Shown: in pieces, positions 34,883 through 43,097 of the stretch
How the letters are laid out: the number at the start of each line of letters is the position of its first letter
How positions within the stretch are numbered: the first letter of the stretch is position 1
NCBI RefSeq assembly: GCF_946151075.1
Contig: NZ_CAMGZB010000001.1
Span: 1,726,001 to 1,790,000 of the forward strand
Length of the DNA stretch: 64,000 bases
From: Neobacillus sp. Marseille-Q6967
GTDB taxonomy: Bacteria > Bacillota > Bacilli > Bacillales > Cytobacillaceae
Reading direction: 5' to 3'
Made by a program: the position numbers and the translations under genes
The notes under the pieces: model-generated
Seen by the model: the letters and a program-made list of their open reading frames with translations, nothing else
Database searches by the model: none
What the model was told of the DNA's origin: nothing

Positions 34883-37172
34883 ATCTCGACAGTTGTTTTG
34901 CCCTGCTATCCATTAATGCATTAAACTGGGTTACAGTTAAAGGTTTGCTGTACACGTATCCCTGGATTTCATCACATTGAAGTTCCCTTAACTTGAGCAC
35001 CTGTTCCTTGGTTTCCACTCCCTCAGCAATAACAGATAATCCGAGTCCGTGGCCAAGAGAGATAATGGTTTCCACCAATGCTTGATCTTGTCCGTTTTTC
35101 GTAAAATCATGAATAAACGGATGGGCGATTTTTAAGCTGTTGATTGGGAATTTTTTTAGATAGAGGAACGATGAATAACCTGTACCAAAGTCATCCATTG
35201 ATAACCTTACCCCCAATTCGCGTAACTCCTGCATTTTCACAATCGCTTCCTCGGTATCAACCGCAGCGACGGCTTCCGTTATTTCCAGTTCTAAAAAGTT
35301 AGGGTTAAAGCCTGTTTCTTTTAGAACCCTTGCTACCATTTCTACTAAGTGATCATGAAGAAATTGCAGGGGCGATAGGTTGACGGATAATTTTAACTGG
35401 CTGTAGCCAGCATCATGCCATCTTTTTGCCTGTTCACACGCTGTATAAAGGACCCATTCGCCAATTGGATAGATCAGCTTCGTCTCTTCCGCCAATGGAA
35501 TGAACTCTCTAGGTGACACAATTCCTGCCTCGATGGAGTTCCAGCGAATCAATGCTTCAACACCGGAAACCTTCCCCGTTTTGGTATTCACCTGAGGTTG
35601 ATAGTATAAGACAAATTCCTTATCGGTAATGGCCTTCCGCAGCCCGTTTTCTAAAGACATTTTTCGCGAAAGGGTTTGATACATCGTTTTCGAAAAGAAT
35701 TTGTAGTTGTTCCGCCCATCTTCTTTCGCATGATACATCGCCATATCGGCATGCTTCATTAATTCATCCGTTGTTTTTCCGTCTTTTGGGAAAAAGGCAA
35801 TACCGATACTCATAGAAACATTTAGTTCTTCGCCCTTGATGGAAATTGGTTTCGATACGATGGATTGCAGCCGTTGAATTAACGGTTGGACATCTGCTTC
35901 AGATTTAATTTTGTTCAATATTAAAGTAAATTCATCACCGCCCTGCCGCGAAACCGTATCGGTTTTACGAAGACTTAAGGACATTTGTTTTGAAACATGC
36001 TTTAATAATAAGTCTCCGTAATCGTGGCCGAGCGTATCATTGATATTTTTAAACCGGTCTAAATCAATGTACACAACTGCGAGCTTATAATGATCCCGTT
36101 TTGCTTCCTCCATCGCCATGACAAGCCGGTCTAAAAACAATCTCCGGTTTGGCAGTCCGCTTAACACGTCGTGAAGAGCCATATGCTTCATTTTTTTTAC
36201 AGCCGTAACCAGCTGTTGATTTCTCGAGCTAAGTTCTTCTGTTCGTTCTCCAACCTTTTCCTCTAATTTCTCTTGGAGGTTATGGTGATGGGTTAACAAT
36301 GTTTGATGTTCTGTTAGGATTGTAACCAGTCTGATTAAAATGAGAAGGACGCTGATTGCAGAACCGATCATTAAACTCGTTGATTTTTGAATAACCATTA
36401 CTGTGAGTAAGAGTAATACACTTAAATTGGGTAGTAAAAGGGATAATGACAGTTTACTGTTCTTGTTTGTAAGTTTCTTTTCTCCTAATGCTTCTAATCC
36501 TGCGATTCCTAAGAATAATAGAGAAATGGACTCTATCGGGTCTACCATAATCGATAGGCTATGAATATCGGAATATAGATTAATAGAATTTGCTAATGTT
36601 AAAAGGAAAATACTTGCCATGATGCTTTTATGTGGGGAAGATTTTTCCGAAAGGTAAAAGAAACTAAAGGCTCCAAACAAAAGGAGCAAATCAAGAACCG
36701 GAAACGCAATTAATCGTTGTTCGGTCATTTCACTTATAATAAAATGCCAACTAAAGGTGATTGCTGCAGTCGTAAGAATGCACGTATCCAGAATCGTGTT
36801 TTTCAGAGTATTAGTTTTGATTCGGATTCTCGAGGCAAAGGCAACAAGCATGGACAGAACCCCAACGACAGTGCAAAGGTTAACTTCGCCTATTGAGAAG
36901 GTGGCCATTTTTCCTCCCAAGAGGGTAGCACCTGTAAAACTAAGACAGCCTAGGGCGAGGAATAGCCAAAACAGGCGGCCATTCTCTTTCCATCGCCAGT
37001 AAACGATTAATAGAATGCCAGCCGACAGGAGTGGTGCGACTAGAGAAAATATCATATCGCCTGCCGCACGGACTTCACCATTCTGGTCCGAAAAGAAGAG
37101 CCACAAATAATAGCCAATGATGTGTAAAATTATGTAGTAACTTAGTAGCTTTTTTCCTTCTCGCCAATTCAT
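34881..37172 (-). CDS. Membrane GGDEF-EAL cyclic-di-GMP protein
   Basis: 763 residues. About nine membrane segments occupy 1-290, then a short coiled stretch (ending KVGERTEELSSRNQQLV), a GGDEF domain (about 330-490) with RQGGDEF active site and an RKTD inhibitory-site motif just ahead, and an EAL domain (about 505-755) with VEALIRW, LELEITEA, MDDFGTGYSS and AEGVET. All key residues for both synthesis and hydrolysis of c-di-GMP are kept, so it may be bifunctional. No riboswitch or partner gene is nearby. It is monocistronic with its own terminator. Its signal is unknown. Confidence 0.93.
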   Translation of the reverse strand: MNWREGKKLLSYYIILHIIGYYLWLFFSDQNGEVRAAGDMIFSLVAPLLSAGILLIVYWRWKENGRLFWLFLALGCLSFTGATLLGGKMATFSIGEVNLCTVVGVLSMLVAFASRIRIKTNTLKNTILDTCILTTAAITFSWHFIISEMTEQRLIAFPVLDLLLLFGAFSFFYLSEKSSPHKSIMASIFLLTLANSINLYSDIHSLSIMVDPIESISLLFLGIAGLEALGEKKLTNKNSKLSLSLLLPNLSVLLLLTVMVIQKSTSLMIGSAISVLLILIRLVTILTEHQTLLTHHHNLQEKLEEKVGERTEELSSRNQQLVTAVKKMKHMALHDVLSGLPNRRLFLDRLVMAMEEAKRDHYKLAVVYIDLDRFKNINDTLGHDYGDLLLKHVSKQMSLSLRKTDTVSRQGGDEFTLILNKIKSEADVQPLIQRLQSIVSKPISIKGEELNVSMSIGIAFFPKDGKTTDELMKHADMAMYHAKEDGRNNYKFFSKTMYQTLSRKMSLENGLRKAITDKEFVLYYQPQVNTKTGKVSGVEALIRWNSIEAGIVSPREFIPLAEETKLIYPIGEWVLYTACEQAKRWHDAGYSQLKLSVNLSPLQFLHDHLVEMVARVLKETGFNPNFLELEITEAVAAVDTEEAIVKMQELRELGVRLSMDDFGTGYSSFLYLKKFPINSLKIAHPFIHDFTKNGQDQALVETIISLGHGLGLSVIAEGVETKEQVLKLRELQCDEIQGYVYSKPLTVTQFNALMDSRAKQLSR

Positions 37173-37337
37173 AAACGCACTCCCAAAAAATTATTGCCTG
37201 TAAAGGTCATAGTTGGCTCTCATTCAACTTTATGGAACTATTTTACCATTTTTTTGGTTGTGGGTTTGTCGAAAACTGTCATCACTAGGGTGGAATTTAC
37301 TGGTCCAATATTTTCCTGTAATAGTTTCGTATTATGA

Positions 37338-37373
37338 AAACAACGACCCCTTTTTCAAAAAGGGGTCGTTGTT
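37338..37373. terminator. Long perfect hairpin after the 41-aa ORF
   Basis: 17-bp arms (AACAACGACCCCTTTTT and complement) with one base between them; overlaps the stop codon of the small minus-strand gene. T-rich on both sides. Confidence 0.8.
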
Positions 37374-37497
37374 ATTTCTCTTTTGTGAGGTTTTCTGATC
37401 TAGGTTCGGTAATCACGCGGTCGATGTCCAGATAAGGTTTGCCGCGCAATGCATCGTTACTGACGATTGTTGAGTTATCCTTTGATTTATCTTTCAT
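37372..37497 (-). CDS. Small hydrophilic protein (41 aa), unknown
   Basis: 41 codons beginning MKDKSKDNSTIVSNDALRG, continuing with KPYLDIDRVITEPRSE and ending NLTKEK. Charged and without membrane segments. GGGGAGG lies ten bases upstream, and a long hairpin terminator follows the stop at once, both signs of a real transcript. An upstream extension exists but begins without a ribosome site and is hydrophobic. The family is not recognised. The 52-bp array begins 80 bases upstream of its start, so its transcript probably arises inside or near the array. Confidence 0.6.
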   Translation of the reverse strand: MKDKSKDNSTIVSNDALRGKPYLDIDRVITEPRSENLTKEK

Positions 37498-37576
37498 TGG
37501 AAAAATGCCTCCCCAAATACTTAGATAAATAGTAGTATTCCCAACAATATCCTTTATACACAAAAATATAAAAGGG

Positions 37577-38408
37577 ATGAAGGACAAAATGCATCCGGGA
37601 AAGCTGCGAAATGTCCTTCATGAAGGGGATGAAGGACAAAACGCATCCGGGAAAGCTGTGAAATGTCCTTCATGAAGGGAATGAAGGACAAAACGCATCC
37701 GGGAAAGCTGCAAAGTGTCCTTCATGAAGGGGATGAAGGACAAAACGCATCCGGAAAATCTGCGAAATGTCCTTCATAAAGGGGATGAAGGACAAAACCC
37801 AACTGGGAAAGCTGCAAAGTGTCCTTTATGAAGGGGATGAAGGACAAAACCCAACTGGGAAATCTGCGAAATGTCCTTCATGAAGGGGATGAAGGACAAA
37901 ACGCAACTGGAAAATCTGCGAAATGTCCTTCATGAAGGAGATGAAGGACAAAACCCAACTGGGAAATCTGCGAAATGTCCTTCATGAAGGAGATGAAGGA
38001 CAAAACCCAACTGGGAAACGTGCAAATTGTCCTTCATGAAGGGGATGAAGGACAAAATGCATCCGGGAAACCTGCGAAATGTCCTTCATGATGAGGATGA
38101 AGGACAAAACGCATCCGGGAAACCTGGAAACTGTCCTTCATGAAGGGGATGAAGGACAAAATGCATCCGGGAAACCTGCAAAGTGTCCTTCATGAAGGAG
38201 ATGAAGGACAAAACGCATCTGGGAAAGCTACGAAATGTCCTTCATGAGGGGGATGAAGGACAAAACGCATCCGAGAAAGCTGCAAAGTGTCCTTCATGAA
38301 GGGGATGAAGGACAAAAAGCATCCGTGAAAGCTGCAAAGTGTCCTTCATGAAGGGGATGAAGGACAAAAAGCATCCGTGAAAGCTGCAGAATGTCCTTCA
38401 TAAAGTGA
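37577..38408. repeat. Array of 16 x 52-bp hairpin units
   Basis: Sixteen units in exact 52-base register (ATGAAGGAC at 37577, 37629, 37681 and every 52 bases to 38357). Each holds ATGAAGGACA at one end and TGTCCTTCAT about 35 bases on, then GAAGGGG. Neighbouring words form a 10-bp stem across the unit junction. The linker (AAACGCATCCGGGAAAGCTG type) varies by a few bases among units, mainly CGCATCC against CCAACTG. No ORF and no cas genes. This array fills the 991-base gap between 37498 and 38488. Confidence 0.93.
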
Positions 38409-38424
38409 ATAGGTTGTTATTGTA

Positions 38425-38461
38425 AAAAATAAAAATGCCCTTCATGTAAACCATGAAGGAC
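38425..38461 (-). terminator. Terminator of the NERD gene, related to array hairpins
   Basis: CCTTCATG / CATGAAGG stem with a 5-base loop, followed on the minus strand by GCATTTTTATTTTTT. The arms match the array words. Confidence 0.75.
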
Positions 38462-38488
38462 AACATCTAGCTCCAATTGGCCGAAATT

Positions 38489-39405
38489 CTATTCGTAAAA
38501 AGCCCATTGATGGACACCTATCATATTTAAATTTTTCACTAGTACCCTGCGCACCCTTTTCTTACATTTAAACACCTGACACCATTCATATATCAGATTG
38601 GTGGTGATTTTCATTTCAGGAAAAAGAAGTTTTAATTCCCCGACGCTTCTCATAATGAATACTTCAGCTTTTTCTTCACATCCACATGTATCGCATACTA
38701 ATTTCATACCCCGCACCGATACAGAAAAGGAATGACAGTTGCAGCAAGTGCCCCCTTTTTTTAACTGGTGATATTCATACGAGGGCAGCTGAATCTTGGC
38801 ATAGGGGGATGAGGTCTTATGGAGTGAAGCTAAACTAGTTGCAAGGTTTTTATGAGAAATATTCAAACGGGATGGCTTGGAGTCTAATTTTTTTAAAAAA
38901 CGGTTCACTTGAGTCGGAAGAATAATCGGCAAGTTTGAAGGTGCATTGTATAAAGTAAACTCGGGGTTAATAAAAACTACATATGCTTCTATTTCATAAT
39001 TGTATCCAAGGCTCGTGAGCAACTGGCGGAACAAGTTTTTGCTTCGTTTAAGCTGGTCCAGTGGTTCTTAATTTCATCGCCGCTCATGATATAAAAATTT
39101 TCATTTTCATAATAGTAATTTCCTTCATAATTTTTAACATCGATAAGGTAGACGGTTGCTTGATAGATCATGACCGTGTCAATTTGGAAGGAGTTGTTAT
39201 TAACTTCCAGTTGCAAATCATTAAGAATATAGCATTCATTTTTTAGTTTAGCAGTCAGTAGGTCAAATTGGACTTCTCCAGTAAATCCTTTTTCTTGGTT
39301 AAGATAGTATTTTTTTACCTCGTTTGATAATTCACCTCGCGTGTTGAGGCTCCTGAGAATTTTTAATAAGTCGGATTCAATACGGATTTTAAAGGGCTCC
39401 GGCAT
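38489..39405 (-). pseudogene. NERD-domain protein with C-terminal zinc ribbon, frameshifted
   Basis: Two overlapping frames make one NERD (nuclease-related) gene. The upstream frame ends TGEVQFD, QIDTVMIY, LIDVKNYEGNYYYE and then becomes nonsense at NHWTSLNEAK. The next frame resumes as PLDQLKRSKNLFRQLLTSLG and IEAYVVFINPEF, then ends with a CCNCH-CDTCGC zinc ribbon. Restoring one C near 39062-39066 would join them. The start at 39405 (MPEPFKIRIE) follows AAAGGAAGTGG. It is either a recent single-base loss or a sequencing error. NERD proteins are linked to DNA processing, but the role is unknown. The 52-bp array lies directly downstream. Confidence 0.82.
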
Positions 39406-39528
39406 GTTCCACTTCCTTTCATATTCCATCATAAAGGAAAGATTACCCGTTAAGTTTGAAAACTTTGTTAACATTCCTTTTTTGGGTAATAAATATAGAA
39501 AGGATACCTTGGATGTGGAGGTTGTCAG

Positions 39529-39993
39529 ATGGCGGAATTGAAATATCTTGAGCCTACTGAGTTGTTAGAAAAGATTTATGCCACTCTTTGTTCGGAGTAT
39601 GAGGATGAGGTCCATTATACAATGGGAGAAGATTTACAGGATATTCAGGTGACCAAAAGGCGTCTAACGAAAAAAGTGTTCAACGAGCTTGTGGTGGATG
39701 CGGAATATTTTTTGACCATGAGTGAGGAAACCTTTCGGGAGCGGTATCGGTTATATGAAGATGATTTTCTTCAATTAATCCAGCGGTGCAGTGAAAATGG
39801 AGTAGATTACGAAACCTTCGTACAGATTATTGATGATTTGATTGCAAGTGCAAAATTTCGCTTGAACGCGTTTGAGCAGCTGAATGAGGAAGTTCAACGG
39901 ATTAAAGAGGAAAAACAAGAGGAGGATTCCGAGAAAACAGAGGAAGAGGAAGAAGAAGGAGCGGATGAGGACGAAGAAGAGACTGAAGAGTAA
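39529..39993 (+). CDS. Acidic protein with Glu/Asp-rich tail, unknown
   Basis: 154 residues, no signal peptide. Residues 1-120 are helical and hydrophilic (YLEPTELLEKIYATLCSEY, FLTMSEETFRERYRLYEDDF). The last 30 are almost entirely Glu and Asp (EEDSEKTEEEEEEGADEDEE). GTGGAGGTTGTCAG precedes the ATG, and a hairpin follows the stop. No family is recognised. The acidic tail could mimic DNA or shield a partner, but nothing in the sequence shows this. The TetR-SMR genes follow after the terminator and are probably separate. Confidence 0.7.
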   Translation: MAELKYLEPTELLEKIYATLCSEYEDEVHYTMGEDLQDIQVTKRRLTKKVFNELVVDAEYFLTMSEETFRERYRLYEDDFLQLIQRCSENGVDYETFVQIIDDLIASAKFRLNAFEQLNEEVQRIKEEKQEEDSEKTEEEEEEGADEDEEETEE

Positions 39994-40022
39994 CACCTCA
40001 ATACGAGAGGTGTTTTATTTTT
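39991..40022 (+). terminator. Terminator after the acidic protein gene
   Basis: AACACCTC / GAGGTGTT stem with a 7-base loop followed by TTATTTTTT. Confidence 0.87.
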
Positions 40023-40099
40023 TGCAATCCGATTGACTACCACCAGACTACGTGCTATCTTAATAACTGACGACCGTTCGGAAGGTGAGGTGAAAGTGT

Positions 40100-40684
40100 A
40101 TGACATCAAACCGGATTAAGGAAAGTGCGTTAAATCATTTTGCTAAAAACGGATATGAGGGAACGTCTTTGGCGCAGATAGCTGAAGATGTTGGGATAAA
40201 AAAGCAGTCGATTTACACACACTTTAAAGGGAAAGATGAGCTTTTTCTGCACATATGCAATGAGGTTTTTCAAAAAGAACTTCATTTTGTTAACGAATTT
40301 ATTGAGGCTCATCAAAATAAGTCACTTCACGATTTTTTATTTGGATTTCTACAACAGTATAAAGAACGTTATGAACATGATGATTATACAAAGTTTTGGC
40401 TGCGGATTTCATTTTTTCCGCCAGCGCATCTGTATGACCAAGTAATGAAGCTGGTTTATGAATATCTAGATCGCTCTGAGGAACTTATTTTGCCATTCCT
40501 TGATCATGCGGTAAAGGAAGGAGTAATCAGCTCTTCAATTGATGTGCAAAAGGCGGTTACTGCCTATTTTGGGGTTCTTGATGCCATTTTTGTTGAGTTG
40601 ATATACGGAGGGCTTGAGCGGACACAAAAACGTCTGGATGCTTCATGGTATCTATATTGGCGTGGATTATCAACGGGGGAGTGA
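40100..40684 (+). CDS. TetR/AcrR-family regulator of the SMR pair
   Basis: 194 residues. N-terminal HTH (about 8-54): ALNHFAKNGYEGTSLAQIAE and VGIKKQSIYTHFKGKDELF, the standard TetR pattern. The C-terminal ligand domain is not closely diagnostic. GGTGAGGTGAAAGTGT precedes the ATG. The stop codon is adjacent to the first SMR start, so regulator and pumps form one operon. The arrangement TetR-SMR-SMR resembles yvdT-yvdS-yvdR of B. subtilis. It probably represses its own operon and responds to a cationic compound; both are inferred. Confidence 0.9.
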   Translation: MTSNRIKESALNHFAKNGYEGTSLAQIAEDVGIKKQSIYTHFKGKDELFLHICNEVFQKELHFVNEFIEAHQNKSLHDFLFGFLQQYKERYEHDDYTKFWLRISFFPPAHLYDQVMKLVYEYLDRSEELILPFLDHAVKEGVISSSIDVQKAVTAYFGVLDAIFVELIYGGLERTQKRLDASWYLYWRGLSTGE

Positions 40685-41032
40685 ATGAAAATGAATAAAT
40701 ATTGGGGATTGGTCATAGTTGGCGGATTTGTTGAAATCTTGTGGGTATCGGGACTAAAGCATGCCGATAACTTGCTGGCCTGGGCAGGGACAGGATTGGC
40801 TATCTATGTTTCTTTTGCTCTGCTTATCCGTGCCACAGATAAGCTGCCAGTTGCGACCGTTTATGCTGTCTTTACGGGGATTGGAACGGCTGGGACCGTT
40901 TTAGTCGATATGCTTGTTTGGGGAGAACCTGTTAATCTGACTAAAATCTTTTTTATTCTTTTACTTATAGCGGGTATAATCGGGTTAAAACTTGTCACCA
41001 ATGAAACAGATGAGAAAGAAGTGGGAGCATAA
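40685..41032 (+). CDS. Small multidrug resistance (SMR) subunit A, YkkC/YvdS-like
   Basis: 115 residues with four membrane segments. The essential membrane Glu appears in the first segment (GGFVEILWVSGLKHAD), and VYAVFTGIGTAGTVLVDML is the typical SMR segment 3 signature. It forms a pair with the next gene; paired SMRs act as hetero-oligomers with opposite topologies, exporting guanidinium-like or quaternary ammonium compounds by proton exchange. Two ATGs (40685, 40691) are possible after GGGGGAGTGA. The stop overlaps the next ATG by one base (TAATG). Confidence 0.9.
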   Translation: MKMNKYWGLVIVGGFVEILWVSGLKHADNLLAWAGTGLAIYVSFALLIRATDKLPVATVYAVFTGIGTAGTVLVDMLVWGEPVNLTKIFFILLLIAGIIGLKLVTNETDEKEVGA

Positions 41033-41346
41033 TGGGGTGGATTTATCTTATTTTAGCCGGAAGTTTTGAAGTGGTTGGAGTTATGGGGATGAACAAAGTA
41101 GCGAAGCATCACAATCTACAGTCGTACCTTTTTTTGATTATTGGGTTCATTTTTAGTTTTTCATTTCTTAGTTTGGCGATGAAAACTCTTCCGATGGGAA
41201 TGTCCTATGCTGTTTGGACCGGAATTGGCACGGTTGGGGGAACGCTTGTAGGAATGTTCTTTTATGGAGAATCGAAGGATTGGAAACGGATTTTATTTAT
41301 CTTAATGATTCTGTCAGCGGTTATTGGATTAAAAATAACTTCTTAA
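41032..41346 (+). CDS. Small multidrug resistance (SMR) subunit B, YkkD/YvdR-like
   Basis: 104 residues with four membrane segments. Conserved Glu in LAGSFEVVGVMGMNK, and MSYAVWTGIGTVGGTLVGMFFYGE as the SMR signature in parts. It overlaps the upstream subunit by one base, so the two are translated together in a fixed ratio. Short loops and a slightly basic C-terminus (LKITS) are typical. A terminator follows. The substrate is not known from sequence. The nearby purU gene recalls the ykkC-ykkD-purU order of B. subtilis. Confidence 0.9.
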   Translation: MGWIYLILAGSFEVVGVMGMNKVAKHHNLQSYLFLIIGFIFSFSFLSLAMKTLPMGMSYAVWTGIGTVGGTLVGMFFYGESKDWKRILFILMILSAVIGLKITS

Positions 41347-41383
41347 AAAAAGGGCTAAGAGTTATCACTCTTGGCCCTTTTTG
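41346..41383 (+). terminator. Terminator after the SMR operon
   Basis: GGGCTAAGAG / CTCTTGGCCC stem (one G-T pair) with a 6-base loop, T-run after it. Confidence 0.87.
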
Positions 41384-41539
41384 GGAAAAATAAAGATTTG
41401 TGACGAAAAAGTTGCCCTTTTCCTCGACAAAAAATTTTCTAGGAAATAATAATAAGTTCGTTTTTCTGAAGGGCTTGCGGCATTTTTAATCAATCGTTTG
41501 ATTAAAGTAAATTGTTACTTGGTGTCGAAGGAAATAAGG

Positions 41540-41725
41540 TTATTTTTTTCCAATTAACACCAGTACACCGTAGACGATGAGGACCACTGAGAATAACAGG
41601 ATGGTAATAACTGCGATTAAGACGACTAATGGACTGAGCGGGGAAAAGAAGCCTGTGAGCGGTACTCTTAATAAGGCGAATCCCGCTAGGATACATGCTA
41701 AAAACAATAAAGGACGACGTTCCAT
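41540..41725 (-). CDS. Small two-TM membrane protein, unknown
   Basis: 61 residues: MERRPLLFLACILAGFALL begins a first membrane segment, and SPLVVLIAVITILLFSVVLI a second, ending LIGKK. A strong AAAGGAGGG ribosome site lies seven bases before the ATG, the best support that it is expressed. No family recognised. It sits alone between the SMR operon and purU on the opposite strand. Confidence 0.65.
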   Translation of the reverse strand: MERRPLLFLACILAGFALLRVPLTGFFSPLSPLVVLIAVITILLFSVVLIVYGVLVLIGKK

Positions 41726-41941
41726 GATGAATCCCTCCTTTCTGTTTTTCTAATAGTATTCAAAAACTGGTTTTTATATGGTTGGCCTTGTTAAAATTAG
41801 TGCTAAATGACTGTGAAAATAGGAAATAATAACGAGGGGTTTTTTTAGTTTGAATTTCTTGATAATAATGAAGGAATCTATTAACGAATAGAGACTTCTA
41901 CTGTATAATGTTTTTCAATGATTAGAGAAGAGGTATTGGAT

Positions 41942-42841
41942 ATGAATTCTTTTATTAAAGACCAGATTGAGTTGTTTCAGAAGCAGAATCAAAATCGCGG
42001 GCGTTTGCTGGTGAGCTGTCCCGATCAGCCGGGGATTGTTTCGGCGATTTCACAGTTTTTGTTTTCGTATGAGGCGAATATTATTGAGTCGAGTCAGTAT
42101 TCGACGAATCCAGAAGGCGGTACGTTTTTTATCCGGATTGAGTTTGAATGCCCGGGACTGAAGGATAAAGCGGAAACTATGGGTCAGGCGTTTGCTCATA
42201 CTGCGGAGCAGTTTAGGATGGAGTGGAGCTTTAATCACGTTCATCATGTGAAGAAAGCGGCAATCTTTGTTTCAAAGGAGCTTCATTGTCTGCTTGAGCT
42301 TTTGTGGGAATGGCAAAGCGGTGATTTGATGGCTGATATTGCGCTTGTCATCAGCAATCATGAAGATGCCCGGGATGTGGTTGAGAGATTAGACATTCCG
42401 TTTTATTATATTCCTGCTAACAAGGATATCCGCCAGCAGGCAGAGGAACGGCAGCTGCAGCTGTTAAAAGAATACGAAATTGATTTCGTCGTATTGGCAC
42501 GATATATGCAGATTTTGACTCCGACGTTTGTAGCGGAAAATCCAAATAAAATTATCAATATACATCATTCGTTCTTGCCGGCGTTTGTCGGGGCACGGCC
42601 TTATGAGCGTGCTTATGGGCGCGGGGTAAAATTAATCGGAGCGACGTCTCATTATGTGACCAATGATTTGGATGAAGGTCCGATTATCGAGCAGGATATC
42701 GCGAGGGTTGACCATCGTGATGATGTCGATACATTGAAAAAGATTGGGCGGAAAGTGGAACGAAGTGTTCTCGCACGTGCCGTGAAATGGCATCTCGAAG
42801 ACCGGATTATCGTTCATCAGAATAAAACCATTGTTTTCTAA
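41942..42841 (+). CDS. purU: Formyltetrahydrofolate deformylase
   Basis: Hydrolyses 10-formyltetrahydrofolate to formate and tetrahydrofolate, balancing one-carbon units for purine synthesis. 299 residues. N-terminal ACT domain (about 15-90: LLVSCPDQPGIVSAISQFLF), then the formyl-transferase-like catalytic domain with LVISNHEDARDVVE, NIHHSFLPAF (catalytic Asn-His), and SHYVTNDLDEGPIIEQD (catalytic Asp). The start at 41942 follows AGAGGTATTGGAT. In B. subtilis purU lies next to ykkC-ykkD, and here too an SMR pair is close by. Confidence 0.95.
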   Translation: MNSFIKDQIELFQKQNQNRGRLLVSCPDQPGIVSAISQFLFSYEANIIESSQYSTNPEGGTFFIRIEFECPGLKDKAETMGQAFAHTAEQFRMEWSFNHVHHVKKAAIFVSKELHCLLELLWEWQSGDLMADIALVISNHEDARDVVERLDIPFYYIPANKDIRQQAEERQLQLLKEYEIDFVVLARYMQILTPTFVAENPNKIINIHHSFLPAFVGARPYERAYGRGVKLIGATSHYVTNDLDEGPIIEQDIARVDHRDDVDTLKKIGRKVERSVLARAVKWHLEDRIIVHQNKTIVF

Positions 42842-42848
42842 AGATAAG

Positions 42849-42897
42849 GAAAAGTGCAGACTCTTTTTACTATAGGAATCTGCACTTTTTATTTATC
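42849..42897 (+). terminator. Terminator after purU
   Basis: AAAAGTGCAGA / TCTGCACTTTT stem with an 18-base loop and a following T-rich run. Confidence 0.85.
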
Positions 42898-42940
42898 TTT
42901 TGTACATTGTTAATAATTTTAAATTCCAGAAAAGTGGAAC

Positions 42941-42968
42941 TTGTCACAAATTTTGATAGTTTTATAGT
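42941..42968 (+). promoter_or_regulatory. Promoter of the cell-wall protease gene
   Basis: TTGTCA and TATAGT with a 16-base spacer, 130 bases upstream of the coding start. The transcript would have a long leader. Confidence 0.5.
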
Positions 42969-43097
42969 AAAATAGTTCTAAGGCCTTCCTAAGCAATATT
43001 ATATTGGAGTTGAAACTAGTCAGTAAGTAAAGGGAGGGGCCACTCGTTACAACAATAATAAAAAATTTGATACTTAAAATGAAAGAGGTAGGGGAGA

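Noticed and set aside
37577..38408. CRISPR-like regular array
   Set aside because: Spacers are near-identical between units, the period is a fixed 52 bases, and no cas genes are in the window.
39994..40099. Guanidine-I riboswitch ahead of the SMR operon
   Set aside because: Only 106 bases, partly terminator, and no conserved ACGR or CUAGGGUUCCG-like elements were seen.
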